Part shown: positions 1-10,658 of the stretch, piece after piece
Layout of the letters: every line of letters starts with the position of its first letter
Position numbering within the stretch: the first letter of the stretch is position 1
Source: Pseudopyrenochaeta lycopersici
Lineage: Eukaryota; Ascomycota; Dothideomycetes; Pleosporales; Pseudopyrenochaetaceae
Assembly (NCBI GenBank): GCA_003313425.1
Contig: NHZP01000014.1
Coordinates: 496,001-560,000 of the forward strand
Length of the DNA: 64,000 nt
Reading direction: 5' to 3'
Program-made: the position numbers and the translations under genes
Notes under the pieces: model-generated
What the model saw: the letters and a program-made list of their open reading frames with translations, nothing else
The model's database searches: none
What the model was told of the DNA's origin: nothing

Positions 1-603
1 GCTTTGAAAACCCTGTGCCCTGATTCTAGTCCTCGAGAATGCCAAGCCCAGCACAGGTTCCGCATCGAACATTCACAGATCATTCATCCTGACGATCAGC
101 GTCGAATGGCAGAACTTGGAATCATACCGTCAATACAACCCACACACGCCACCTCAGACATGGGCTATGCGGAAAGTAGGCTTGGCCTGCAACGTACAAA
201 AAACGAGGCGTACCGTATGCGATCACTGCTCCCACTTCGACCTGTCCTTGGAAGTGACTTCCCTGTCGAGCCAGCTAGCATATTTGAGGGCATGTATGCA
301 GCTGTGACCCGACGGAGTCCAAGAACAGGACTTGATCCCAGTGGCGGCAAGACTGGCTGGTACCCCGAAGAGACACTTACCTTGGGTGAAGCGCTGGAAG
401 GGTTTACCATCAACCCCGCTTACGGCGCGTTTCTCGAAAGCAAAGCTGGTGTCATCGAAGTGGGAGCATATGCAGATTGGGTGGTACTCGATGAGCCATT
501 GGAGTCGATCGATCCAGAAGCTTTACGGAAAATGGCCGTGAAAGAGACGTGGGTTGGCGGCAAACGAGTCTACCAACGGCCTGACGCGGAAGATCTACCT
601 TAG
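1..603 (+). CDS. YtcJ-like amidohydrolase, C-terminal part (5' truncated by window edge)
   Basis: The reading frame is open from the first base and ends at TAG 601-603, so only the C-terminal ~200 residues are visible. The stretch RFRIEHSQIIHPDD followed by GIIPSIQPTHATSD, then GSDFPVEP and a late ADWVVLDEPL segment, is the pattern of the amidohydrolase-3 (YtcJ) group of the metal-dependent TIM-barrel hydrolases. His in IEH and Asp in GSDFP are expected metal or catalytic residues. Family members hydrolyse amide bonds of small molecules; the substrate is not predictable. No intron is visible in this part. The family call is strong and the substrate unknown. Confidence 0.85.
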   Translation, partial: ALKTLCPDSSPRECQAQHRFRIEHSQIIHPDDQRRMAELGIIPSIQPTHATSDMGYAESRLGLQRTKNEAYRMRSLLPLRPVLGSDFPVEPASIFEGMYAAVTRRSPRTGLDPSGGKTGWYPEETLTLGEALEGFTINPAYGAFLESKAGVIEVGAYADWVVLDEPLESIDPEALRKMAVKETWVGGKRVYQRPDAEDLP

Positions 604-1161
604 AACAGGGATGAACCGTATACGTTCTTACCCACGCGACCCACGCGACCCGCGCCGAGATACAGCCACCCGAGACCAGGCCTACAATAACTATAGAAGC
701 CACGAATGATTCGTAATTAGGATAGCAATGGGTCGAAGTTGGGTTGAATAGGCCTGACGTGGCATCTGCCCAATCTTTAGTTCCATGTCACTTCCTCTCT
801 ACTGCATGTCGCCGAAGCTTATTGTTTTGAATACAGCATCAACCCTGTATCAATCTTCAAATACTCCTGCCCCGCTTAGTCTAGCTTCATGTCTATCCCG
901 AACAATACTTCAGTCGCACGGAGACCCCCACAAGCCATCATGGTGCTCAAGTACCGACAGCCAACCATACCTGCTTCATTACCGTTGTTACTATCTAGCG
1001 GTTTGCTAACACTGCGAGGAGGTATGTATTGCTTCTTTACTAGTGTCGTGACTCGCTTCCAAATTCGTTTATAAAAGTTTTCTACCCATCAACGCTGGCT
1101 CAACCTTCCCTCCTTCTGAGTCCAACACTGCAGCCATTTTCGACAGATAGCTAAACACAAC
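604..1161. other. Intergenic region with putative promoter of the next gene
   Basis: No convincing gene. A TATA-like ATAAAAG lies at 1071-1077, about 85 bp before the nicotianamine synthase ATG, followed by a pyrimidine-rich leader. Short open frames here are not coding-like. Confidence 0.5.
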
Positions 1162-2251
1162 ATGACAAGCCCACTCAGACATATCCCTGGTGTAGAAGTT
1201 TCCAAGGCGTTCCGACAAGAAGCGAGTTCAAATTCAATTACCCCTCCTTCCACACCGGACCCAACACGAACGTCGGCGCACCAACTTCTTGCTGAGATAC
1301 AGAAGATCTATACCACTCTCGCCGCTCTTTCCTCTCTTTCACCGGGTGACGAAGTCAACACACTCTTGACGCATCTTGTGAACCTCTGCATCAAACCGTA
1401 CGGTGCCGATTTGATCTCGTACTTTTTTGGCATCCCGGGAGTTGAAGAGTTATGCCAGAAGCTCAGGCCGCTATGTTCAGAGTCCGAAGGGGAATTGGAA
1501 ATGTACTGGGCGAAACGTATGACCGAGGCCGCAAGCCAGTCGACAGGTACGTTCAATTTGATCTGTTTCACCCATGGCTAAGTCATTGGAAGTCACAATC
1601 GCTAATATTGTTGTAGGAACATCAAAATCGAATAGCAGCATACTTGCCTCCTTCCCATACCATCAAAACTACATTGATCTCTCCCGTCTAGAATGCTCAA
1701 CTCTAGAAGCATTCTTACCTACTTCACCAACCCAGATTGCATTTGTCGGCTCTGGCCCTTTACCGTTAACTTCCCTTTGTTTTTTGGACCGCTACCCGAA
1801 CGCAAAAGCGCATAACATTGACCGCGATGCACATGCCTTGCAAATGAGTCAAGCATTATGTCAAGAGCTGGGATATGGTGAACGAATGAGCTACTCTTGT
1901 GAAGATGTCAGCCTTGAAACGGGGTCATCCACGGCATGGACTTCTTTCGAGGTGGTGTTCCTCGCCGCGTTGGTGGGTACAGATACGAACTCCAAAGTCA
2001 CTATCCTATCTGCGATATGCCAAAAATTGAAACCTGGGGCATTGGTCGTTGCTAGAAGCGCGCAGGGGTTGAGGAGCGTGTTGTATCCGGTAAGATTATA
2101 CGGAAGAATGTTAGATAGAGATGGCTAATGAGGATAGATCCTTGAACTTTCGGGAGATCTGGAAAAGATTGGGCTCGAGATACTCGCTGAAGTACATCCG
2201 TGGACGCAAGTCGTGAATTCAGTCATTGTGCTGAGGGTTAAGGAAAGATAA
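1162..2251 (+). CDS. Nicotianamine synthase-like protein
   Basis: Three exons: 1162-1546, 1617-2089 and 2138-2251, giving 323 residues; both introns are GT-AG and join in frame. The motif VGSGPLPLTSLCFLDRYPNA, followed by HNIDRDAHAL, is the Rossmann SAM-binding region typical of nicotianamine synthase (NAS). The C-terminal EVHPWTQVVNSVIV also fits the end of NAS proteins. In plants NAS condenses three S-adenosylmethionines into the metal chelator nicotianamine; some filamentous fungi carry one NAS gene, while most lack it. The protein should be cytosolic and could serve iron, zinc, nickel or copper handling. It has no obvious metal-transport neighbour. The family assignment is confident; the in vivo product is inferred from the family. 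Confidence 0.85.
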
Positions 2252-3024
2252 GGGTACTGTTGACATGTCGAAAATTTGGGAGAGCTGCCATTTGTGTTTA
2301 AAACCTTGCATAGCGGGCAGGACATTGCATTTTGGCATATGGCACATCAAAGAGGCCTGGACGAGGTGATGAGCGATGAGCGATGAGCGATGAGCGATGA
2401 GCGATGAGATATGAGATATGAGATGCGAAGGAAACTCTTTCATTGTACACTTGTATGAATGCTGAAGTTGCGTGCTAGCTTAGCACTAAACAGAGTCAGC
2501 CTCGTGTTTGCATTTCTGGGCTTTGCTGCGCAGACCCATGTTTTAAGCATGGAGGCACCAATTTTATTTTGAGCACAGTCTGGGCTGCATCGTCAAAACG
2601 TCGAATTAGACTCTTCTCGCCAGACCGTTGTGCTTTGGTGGCGCAGGTACCCTTTTCAGCTTTCGCTTCAGCCCTGCGATGATTGGCCACTAGAACACCA
2701 GCTGGGGCCTATTGCGAGATCTCGGATTCTTCCGTGGCATAGTGCCCCGGTCGCACAGCTGGCCAAGCCGTAATAGACGGCCTTGGATTCTCCCGAGCGA
2801 GAACAAATGCTTCTGAATGGTAGTCGTGAATCAGGCGGTGGTGGTTGAGTGCAGATACGCGAGATCACGCCGAGTGAAAGGTGCTCGCTCAGCCCCAAAT
2901 AGTCCTCGAGGGGGCGCTACATAGTGGAGGCAAGCCCTCGCCGCTCGCGAGCTTCTCGTTTTCGCTTGCTCTTTTTTCATCATTGTGTTTGATCAAACTG
3001 ACGCCGGTATCGTACAGAGTGAAG
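2252..3024. other. Intergenic region
   Basis: Holds a short 7-bp tandem repeat near 2368-2423 and the upstream region of the CFEM-like gene. No gene is supported. Confidence 0.5.
2368..2423. repeat. 7-bp tandem repeat (gatgagc)n
   Basis: Five perfect tandem copies of gatgagc at 2368-2402, followed by three degenerate copies (gatgaga, tatgaga, tatgaga). It is noncoding and lies ~115 bp after the nicotianamine synthase stop. Confidence 0.9.
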
Positions 3025-3918
3025 ATGGCATCAATAACTTCAATCATGGCTCCCGTGTCAATAATGCATACTCTTGCTCTCCTGCTCCCCCTAGTCGCAG
3101 CCCAGATGACAGACCCAGCAACTCTCAGCGCGTCCATGAGGTACGAGAAGAACTACTCTCTTCTCCCACCCTGCATTAATCAATGTATTTGGGATGTGGC
3201 CAACAACGATGCGAATACCCTTGGAGGCGACGTCGCTCTTCAACTGTCTTGCTCCGCACCATGGGCTAACGGATGCTACTGCCGGGTGTCATCCGCTACC
3301 TTTGTCAAAGGCTTCATTGCTAGTTGTGCGACGAGACTGTGTACGAGAAGCGGCGGGGCACTGCCTAAAGAAACAGATATTGCTAGTGGACAGGCTATAT
3401 ACGTACGTATTCGCTAACGGTAGACGAAACGTGCGTAAAGAACGAACTCTGACAGGAAACCTTAGGCTAGTTACTGCAGCGCGGCGCTGGGTGCGCAGTA
3501 TACGCCTGATGCTGTCGAACAGGCTCCTGCACCAACACCAGTTGCTGCACCAGCTGGTATTACTATCAGTAAGTCACAACGAATAACCACTTGAGATGGA
3601 AACAATATTTACAAACTTTCAGTACCAGCAAGTTCGAGATCCACAAGCAGCCTACCTAAGCAAACTGGCCAGTCCACTTCAAATCCCTCAGACTCGTCAT
3701 CGAATTCATCATCCTCTTCGTCAAGCGACCAGAAGGACAAGAGGATAATGGGCCTTAGCATGGGAGCATTTATTGGTGTAGTCGTTTCTATCGTCTGCAG
3801 TGTTCTCGGTCTTATCTTCGGTATTATGTTCAAGGTTTATAAGCATAGGAAGGAGCAGAAGAGACAGGCGCGGATGCACGAGGGTGTAAATGGAGTGTAC
3901 TACACGACTAAGCATTAG
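3025..3918 (+). CDS. Secreted/membrane-anchored CFEM-like eight-cysteine protein
   Basis: Three exons: 3025-3402, 3466-3568 and 3623-3918, giving 258 residues. A signal peptide (residues ~1-26, ending LVAA-QM) precedes a ~90-residue domain with eight cysteines in CFEM-like order: CINQC, LSC, CYC, ASC, RLC and YC. The eighth cysteine lies in exon 2, which supports the splicing. A Ser-rich linker follows (SSSNSSSSSSS), then a single transmembrane helix (MGAFIGVVVSIVCSVLGLIF) and a basic cytoplasmic tail (FKVYKHRKEQKRQ). Fungal CFEM proteins act at the cell surface in haem/iron uptake, adhesion or signalling. The usual CFEM Asp is not clearly placed, so a CFEM-like label is safer than a functional one. 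The ATG at 3025 was chosen because it gives a clean signal peptide. Confidence 0.8.
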
Positions 3919-6076
3919 GACTGAGTGGGTGGCACGAGGATATTGCGCTGTCATGATCAATATGGATACTGAGATCATGGGCAGGGTCGGCACCACTGTT
4001 TGATTTTCTCACTATTGTCTTCTCTGTGTATGCTATCATGTTAACTGCGTTCTTGGGCTACTACGAACATGAATCTTATTTTAATTGACGACATTCAATT
4101 GGTCATGGACTGTCTTCGCGGTTGAGTGTGGCGTGAAAAAGAGATAATGCAGACGTGCCTAAAGCTCCAGCTGGCTTATAAAGGTCGTTCTCTCCGCCGT
4201 AGGCTAAGTTTTAGGCATTCGCTTTATGGTTGTTGGGATTGCTATTTCGACCAAAGTGCGATAAGAGGGGAAAAGTCTTTGTTCGAATGTGAGAGTTGTT
4301 GACGCTTCGTCTGCTATGTCACAAGACAGTAAGCTGCAGCTTCCAAAACTTCCTTAGATTGCGCAAAGCCGTGGAACACCCCTCAAAATATCATTGTGGC
4401 TCTGAGTACAGTATCTTTCGAAAGTACTGCCAAGCCGATTTTCAATAGTAATATTCCGTTTGTGTGCGACTGTTATTAGTAAGACGTAGAACCAGGTTGA
4501 AAGCTATACCTAGGGAGCCCAGGCTGCTTACATAGCTTCATAAGTATACAATTAATCATGGAACGTCATAATGTGGGTCTTCGAGCACCACCCGCTCGTT
4601 GACAGCTATGCGTTGGCATTGCCACACAACGCATTTCCCCAATGATTGACATCGGATCGGGCCGTCCTTCAATTCGAAACAGTACGCATGAAGCGGCGCC
4701 GAATGCCCATCAACTTGCAAGGGTTTTGTATGTGGAGACGCAAAGAATGACGTTCATTGACGCGGAAGTGGACCATGGAAGGCGAGTAGTGTCAGAAAGA
4801 GGCATGACCAAAGCCACAGCCCTGATGTCAGATATTAGCATGGCCAGCCCAGCGGTGTGGAAATATCTTCGAATGCAGCAAAGTGGTCATATCTTCAGGC
4901 TGGCGCACATTAAGTTTTTCGGCCCAGTGCAGTTTCAACCAACGCTGGTCGACTGTAAGTCGCAGCTCGCCAAGAAAGCCCAATCATCTTGTTGCACAGC
5001 GCCATCGATGGTGGGTACAGAGATGGTCTGATTAATTCCCTGGCTTTGTTAAAGAGCATGAGGATGGCAGATACTTTCAGAGTCAAGGGAGAGCAGAGAA
5101 TGTAACGTGGGGATTGTCGCCATTATGGCTGGAATTGGCAAGGCTGGAACATCGAAAGGTCGAAGAAATAGAGGAATCGGAGAGAAGGAAAACTGGTTCG
5201 AGCTTTCCTGAGCCACGATAGGGTATTTGGAGCGATGATGAGGAGCTATGAGCCTAGTCGATGCAAGGGATGCGATGTAGTGGTCGTACTGTACTGGGCA
5301 TAGTCTTGGATTTTGTGAGCACAGATCGGCCTGGTCGTTCGTGATAGAGTGACAAAGAGCACGATGGGCGGCACAAACATTTAAGTTTTGATAGTAATGG
5401 TGAAATTCGACTGTCGCCATGACAGTTCCACGTCACTGAATATATCGGACCCTGGAATAACAGAACTTCAGGCGTTTCCTAGAAAACGTAATCGAAACAT
5501 TCGCTCTTTCATCTCATTACGTCAATATCTGTGCGATGGAGATCATATCTGTGTGAATCGATGAAAGTCAGGATGAGAAGGTCTGCCAGAGCTGTACACC
5601 CTGGTTGTTCCCCATTCGACGGCTTATCGATAAGCAAACATCCATGCTGCGTCTCGACCTATCCCTGAATGAAACGCCACCACTCCGTCACTGAAACCCA
5701 CAACGAAAGGAACGGCCCGACACCAGCGTCTTAGCGACGTTTTGCAGCTCTTCTCACATACATTATGCCACAAAAGGCACCCTTTAAGTTAATCTGCATC
5801 ACACCGCGAGCCAATCGTTGTGCTCGAGGGGTCTTGGATTCCCTGTTTCGGCTACTCTGGAATGTCAAGCATCTCCAAGCTTGTGAAAGCAAGGGCAGGT
5901 TCTTTACAACTTGGCGTTTGAAGGACTTGCCTGAGTCGAGAGGGTGATGCTGGACATTGAAAAGCCTTGAGGTAAGCACCGAGTTTCGTGTACTGTCCGC
6001 TGGCTCCGCACGAGTGCTTCCCTCTTCTCATACCTTTCACAATCGTCTTTACCCATCTTAAGCGTGGAACGGCATT
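3919..6076. other. Long intergenic region, no supported gene
   Basis: Only short frames with unremarkable composition occur; the longest is at 4642-5031 on the plus strand, with no recognisable domain or splice continuation. A TATA-like TTATAAAG near 4177 has no coding region downstream. I see no RNA gene or transposon ends. Confidence 0.45.
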
Positions 6077-7184
6077 ATGGCAACCTTTTTGAAATCTCCT
6101 ATGTCTCCTAGCTCACTGCGTACGTTCTCCTTCCACGAAGGCATCGTGAAGAAAAAAACAACACACCTTTCCGGCGCAACAATGCTGGACTTCTCAACTG
6201 GCCCGGAAGCGTATCTCGCGACTGCAGACACATCTCCCAATGAAGGTTCTAATTTGAACGCAATGTCAAGACGGTCTTCGTATGCGTCCACTACGAAATC
6301 CCAATTACGGAAGTCGAATCACACTCTCATCGAGATGCTTCAAAGCATTCAAACGGAACTTACTGCTCATCGGTCGATTATGCTCGATATCCAGTCGCGA
6401 GTCTCAAATCTTGAGCATCCCTCTCCACCCAACAACAAAGTAGGCTGTTCAAATAGCTCGCCCGAGATAAGAAAAGTAGAATATGCCCCAATTAAGCGCA
6501 ATAGCAACATTACACGCGAAAGCCAAGCATGGTGGGAATCATGTCAGAACTTTGCGCATAATTGTGATACACCATTCAATGTAAATGAATTTTTAAAAAC
6601 ACCACGACGTTTCTCAGGCTTCGAGTTCAATTTCGAGGCATTGAGTGCGAAGCCAGCTACACCACCTATTACTCCTGAGATGGACGATGTTCCCGGCCTC
6701 ACACCCGCTTCAGACAGAGACGAGCAGTCAGATGCAGGAACACATGAGAACTTTGCGCAGATCTTGACCGACGCTCACTTTCCCACATCAGATCCCACGC
6801 TCCGCAACGACGAGGATGGAAGCGATATTGTCGAACAAATAATAGAGTTTGACAAGATCAAGATACCTATGCCGCCGGTACTTCAGTCCCCACCACGGAG
6901 TTTGCGTAGCAAGTCAGCGTCTATACTCAGCCCAGAAGCAGCCATAACCGCACTTCCGGACCTGCCTCCACCGCCGCCGCCAAGGGCTGAGAATGCACAC
7001 CGCTACTACAAAGGAATCAAGAGTTTGTTTACATATAAAGCTTTGCTGAAGAACAAGTCAACAGAGAAAGGTAAGCTTCGTATCTCACAGGGAAAGGACA
7101 GGGCTGACAATAGGTACAGAGCATCAAATCCTCATTCATTTTCATCGCAGAGCGGATCTACCCAAACAAGACGCTGATACCTAG
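6077..7184 (+). CDS. Hypothetical Ser/Pro-rich protein with a short coiled coil
   Basis: Not recognised. Exon 1 is 6077-7070 and a proposed exon 2 is 7114-7184, giving 354 residues. The 43-nt intron has donor GTAAGC, branch site GCTGAC and acceptor AATAG. Without splicing the frame stays open to 7177 and gives a different ~35-residue tail, so the C-terminus is uncertain. The N-terminal third is Ser/Thr-rich. Residues ~85-115 (TLIEMLQSIQTELTAHRSIM) look like a short coiled coil. The middle is acidic and disordered, and residues ~295-303 contain a poly-proline run (LPPPPPP). There is no signal peptide or membrane segment. Coding-like composition over 1 kb with a clean ATG supports a real gene; its role is unknown. 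Confidence 0.65.
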
Positions 7185-7924
7185 TCTTATCACCACTTTC
7201 TTAGTTGGTCGTGTGATTGATTCGCATATATGTTCTCGTTATAGCATTCGTATTTCTCGACTCGCCAAGCCATATTTAACTTTCTTTAGAACAGAAAGCA
7301 GAATGATTATAGTCTATACGCTTTGTCGTAACTGTGTTACACATGAAATTCGTACTGGCGTTTTTCTACTTGACGCTTTGGGGAAGCACTTACGTAGGAT
7401 CTTCATCCTTGATCGCGGGTTCACCGACTTGCAGCACAGAGTGGATATAGTGCGCGGTCATGCGTTGGTATCAGTGTTGTGCTCAGGATATATATTCTTC
7501 TCATTTCATCACGGATGTATCTGAAGTTTTTAGCCTCATATCGATGGTACATTATGTAACTTCGAAATTAGACATTATAATTTCGGTAGCTGGCACATTA
7601 TATGTGGCTGTGTTTATAACTCCCAGAATAAGAATTTGTTCTTTTCTGGAGGAAAGCACACGAACATTGCCTAAAGCACATATCTAATTTTTTGAGTTGA
7701 ACTTATCAAAATCAATAGAAATATATCGTCCCCATCATTTTGTTTTGATGATTTAGCGTTGCAATAATATTTTAACAAGGTATTTACAATGAAAGTATGT
7801 ACGCGCCGATAACTACTATGAACCACCTTTTATCCTTTCCAACAAAATACGTATCGGAAACTAAAACAGCCTTTTATGTTCCAAGACAACAAGTGGCACT
7901 TTGGAACGACCCCTGGTGTCTCTT
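7185..7924. other. AT-rich intergenic region
   Basis: AT-rich, especially 7550-7800, and lies at the convergent 3' ends of the flanking genes. The short frames present (for example 7213-7524 plus) have no domain or signal. No gene is supported. Confidence 0.5.
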
Positions 7925-8845
7925 TTACCAGCCCCGGGCCGCCTTTAACTTCCTCCACCAGTCTCGCAGCATCCAGGCATCGAATTCCGTGATCTCAAGA
8001 GCGCTACCGGCCATCATGATGAAACTGGTCTGACCTTCGGGTGTCCAGTCATAAAAATCCAGCAGGCCAAACCCATGGCCGATCTCATGTAGCAAGATAT
8101 GAATGTTCTCGCTGTTGACATTGTCGAGGAAGTAGTCTGGACCAAGCTCCTGGCCCCAGTTATATCCATAGCCACCCATTTGACCGAGGAGCGATTCGTC
8201 AAGCCAGAGACTGATATCATATCGGTTATCCTTTCCGCCGGGGCAATCGTTTAGGTTGCCGTCAAGGTGTGTAGCGCGATAGCAGCGTGGGTCACACTCG
8301 GGTACGCCATCAGCATCAACTGTAGTGTAGATATCCAGGCCTGTTGTATCACCCTCTAGGAGGCTCTTATTCTTGACAGCGTAGCCGACCACGTTAACAT
8401 TCAATTTAGTCAACGGGAAGCCTTCGAAGCCAACTAGGACGTCGAACCACTTTTGCATCGAACGCTGGAGCGCTGTGACGGTCTGGCTTCGTGTAGTGGC
8501 GGTGCTCTTGCCAGAGTAGTTCCAGCGCACGCAGTAGTTTATGCTACCATTGTTGGCCATGAGTTGATCAGTGATCCAGTTCTCGTCTTTAAGGCCGTCA
8601 GGGTTTTCTTTCATAGTCTGCTTCCAAACCTGGTCAAGGCCAGTGACCATACTCGAAGGGGGGTTCCAGGTGGTCGCCTTAGGGATGCTCGCGGCAGAAA
8701 CCGAATCGGCGCGTGAAAAGAGGTTTCGTTCCTCGAGGGAGCAGAATCGTCTGTCGATATGCTTGATGGTACGAGCATGGAAAGGGTGGGCCAGCGCACC
8801 CATTCCGAGAGCCGAAACGGCTAGAAAAGAATCAATCTTGACCAT
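7925..8845 (-). CDS. Secreted metzincin-like zinc metallopeptidase
   Basis: A single exon of 306 residues. The ATG at 8845 is preferred over an upstream TTG because it starts a good signal peptide (MVKIDSFLAVSALGMGALA-HPF). The motif HEIGHGFGLLDFYD (near residue 255) is the HExxHxxGxxD zinc site of metzincins, giving three zinc ligands and the catalytic Glu. A Met-turn candidate follows in SFIMMAGSA. The middle part has YCVRWNYSG and a Cys pair (ECDPRCYRATH) likely to be disulfide bonded. Such secreted peptidases are common in plant-associated Pleosporales, where some entries carry the misleading name cellulose-binding family II. It is expected to cleave extracellular proteins; the substrate is unknown. 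Confidence 0.85.
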   Translation of the reverse strand: MVKIDSFLAVSALGMGALAHPFHARTIKHIDRRFCSLEERNLFSRADSVSAASIPKATTWNPPSSMVTGLDQVWKQTMKENPDGLKDENWITDQLMANNGSINYCVRWNYSGKSTATTRSQTVTALQRSMQKWFDVLVGFEGFPLTKLNVNVVGYAVKNKSLLEGDTTGLDIYTTVDADGVPECDPRCYRATHLDGNLNDCPGGKDNRYDISLWLDESLLGQMGGYGYNWGQELGPDYFLDNVNSENIHILLHEIGHGFGLLDFYDWTPEGQTSFIMMAGSALEITEFDAWMLRDWWRKLKAARGW

Positions 8846-10658
8846 TATTGTAGAGTAAACGAATGAAAAGAACAGAAAAAAATAGAGAGAACGTGCAAAA
8901 GATACAAAGGGTATGATGTGAGTCCACATGCGCCATGTGGCCGGTTTCGGTACTTATATACATACTTAGTCCGCGCGTCCAGCGTTGAACACGGGACCGG
9001 GGCTTTGCCGTATGTTAGTATAAATTACGAGAATGTGAATAGCTTCATTTCCAAAGTAAACAAAATCCACTATGGGGACGAGGAACTCGTCGATGTGTGT
9101 TTTGAAACATCCTTGATGTTTATGGCTAGCTGTTTCAACGTAATGAGCAGGGCGAGGTGCGATCCATCTGGCCTGATAGGATAGCGCCACGAAAATGGAC
9201 CAAGTTACCCACCCTGAACACGTGGCGGAATTATTTCTTCCGAAGTCAATTTCGGGAATGTAAGGATTAGAACATACAAAGGTAGTTAGATCTTTGATTC
9301 GTGAGTTGATGAAGGACGCGTGCTCATGCACGCTTCTAGAGGCTCCGGACGAGAACTGCAGAGGCACGAGAAACATCGTATTCACACCATAGTAAAGATA
9401 ATATCTAATGTTGTTGACTTGCATAAGTCATGGATTGTGCGTGGGAACGAGTGGAGCTCTCCACGGCGCAAAGTCCCAATTCCGTGCTTGCAGAATCGAA
9501 TGCGCGAAATTTTCCTATTCGGCTCTCTGTTCAATTCTATATCATAGTTCTCTTTTGTATGGTTCTTCTCTGCAATAAATGAGATACATTTAGTAGAGAA
9601 CAAATACCCTGATCCGATTATAGCCAACTATTCATTTCTCAAGCATTTTTGCAATGATATCCACCAGTTACACCGTGCACATATGGTAAAAGTTTAGCGC
9701 AACACATTATCAAATACCCAGGGGCTCCTTGCAAGCAAACATTCGTCCGTTCAGGATTTGTGTTAGAGGCGTGCTCCACAGTTAACCTGCCGACGAAGAG
9801 CCTGTGCATCGGCTTTGTCCGCCATGAAGGAGATATGATATCCTCTCACCTATTTATCGGTTCTGAGAGGGGTGACTCAAGGACTGGTCCGTTTCGGTTA
9901 TTGCAGTGGAAATTTCGACCGCGGTCCCCGCGCTTGACTAGGGTGCTATGTTGCAACAGTTCGTGTTTCATAAAATGAAGGGAACAGAACGTCAAAAACG
10001 GCTCTGGACTCCCACTATTTTATTTTCAAAGATATAGGCAGCAGAAGTAGTAATCATCAATATCTAGTGAGAAACAGGTATAATTTATCACCACTGACCG
10101 ACCGGATACGTGGTCTCCAGAGAATTTCTACATTCTAATAAGAAATGTCGCTATCGACTAGTCCATTTTACAGACATCATGGCTGCTCAACACGAACAAC
10201 TCCGCACGCTTCATCTAATAGCACAATGTATTGGATTTTTACATAGGCATAATTTCAGTTATTTGGCAGCGCGAATTGGTATAAAGAAAGTTCAACCCAT
10301 GCCAAGTTTCTTAACCGAGAACTCTGGAGGTCCTTGAGCTACTACATTTTTAATTTTCTGTACTGCCAGATTGTAATAGTGTAATAGTTGGCCTTGCGTT
10401 AATATGCTATATACCTATAACACTAACACTAACGGCTTGTGCTATACGCTCACTTGGCTCATATTGGCGTTAGAGGGTTTCCAGGCCAAGTGATTGGAGA
10501 TGCAAGTCGCAAAATCGTTTTAGCGTTACGCTAGTTCAAGGCAAGACAACAACAGGATTGCGCTTGTAACTCGACTTCATCAATTCCGGCTTTCCAACCT
10601 AGTCTTTACGACCTTGTCTCTGAAACTGTATCGTAGTATCTCGTACTTGCAAGTGCCG
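8846..10658. other. Intergenic region between divergent genes
   Basis: Contains the upstream regions of the metallopeptidase (minus) and the AIM9-like gene (plus). Short frames such as 8966-9424 minus have no domain, signal peptide or splice continuation. I see no repeats or RNA gene. Confidence 0.45.

Noticed and set aside
4642..5031. 129-codon open frame on the plus strand
   Set aside because: No domain, signal peptide or splice continuation, and composition like surrounding noncoding DNA.
5049..5420. 123-codon open frame on the minus strand
   Set aside because: Low-complexity His/Ser/Pro-rich translation with no conserved pattern; upstream lacks promoter-like features.
8966..9424. 152-codon open frame on the minus strand
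   Set aside because: No recognisable motif; overlaps the likely promoter of the metallopeptidase gene.
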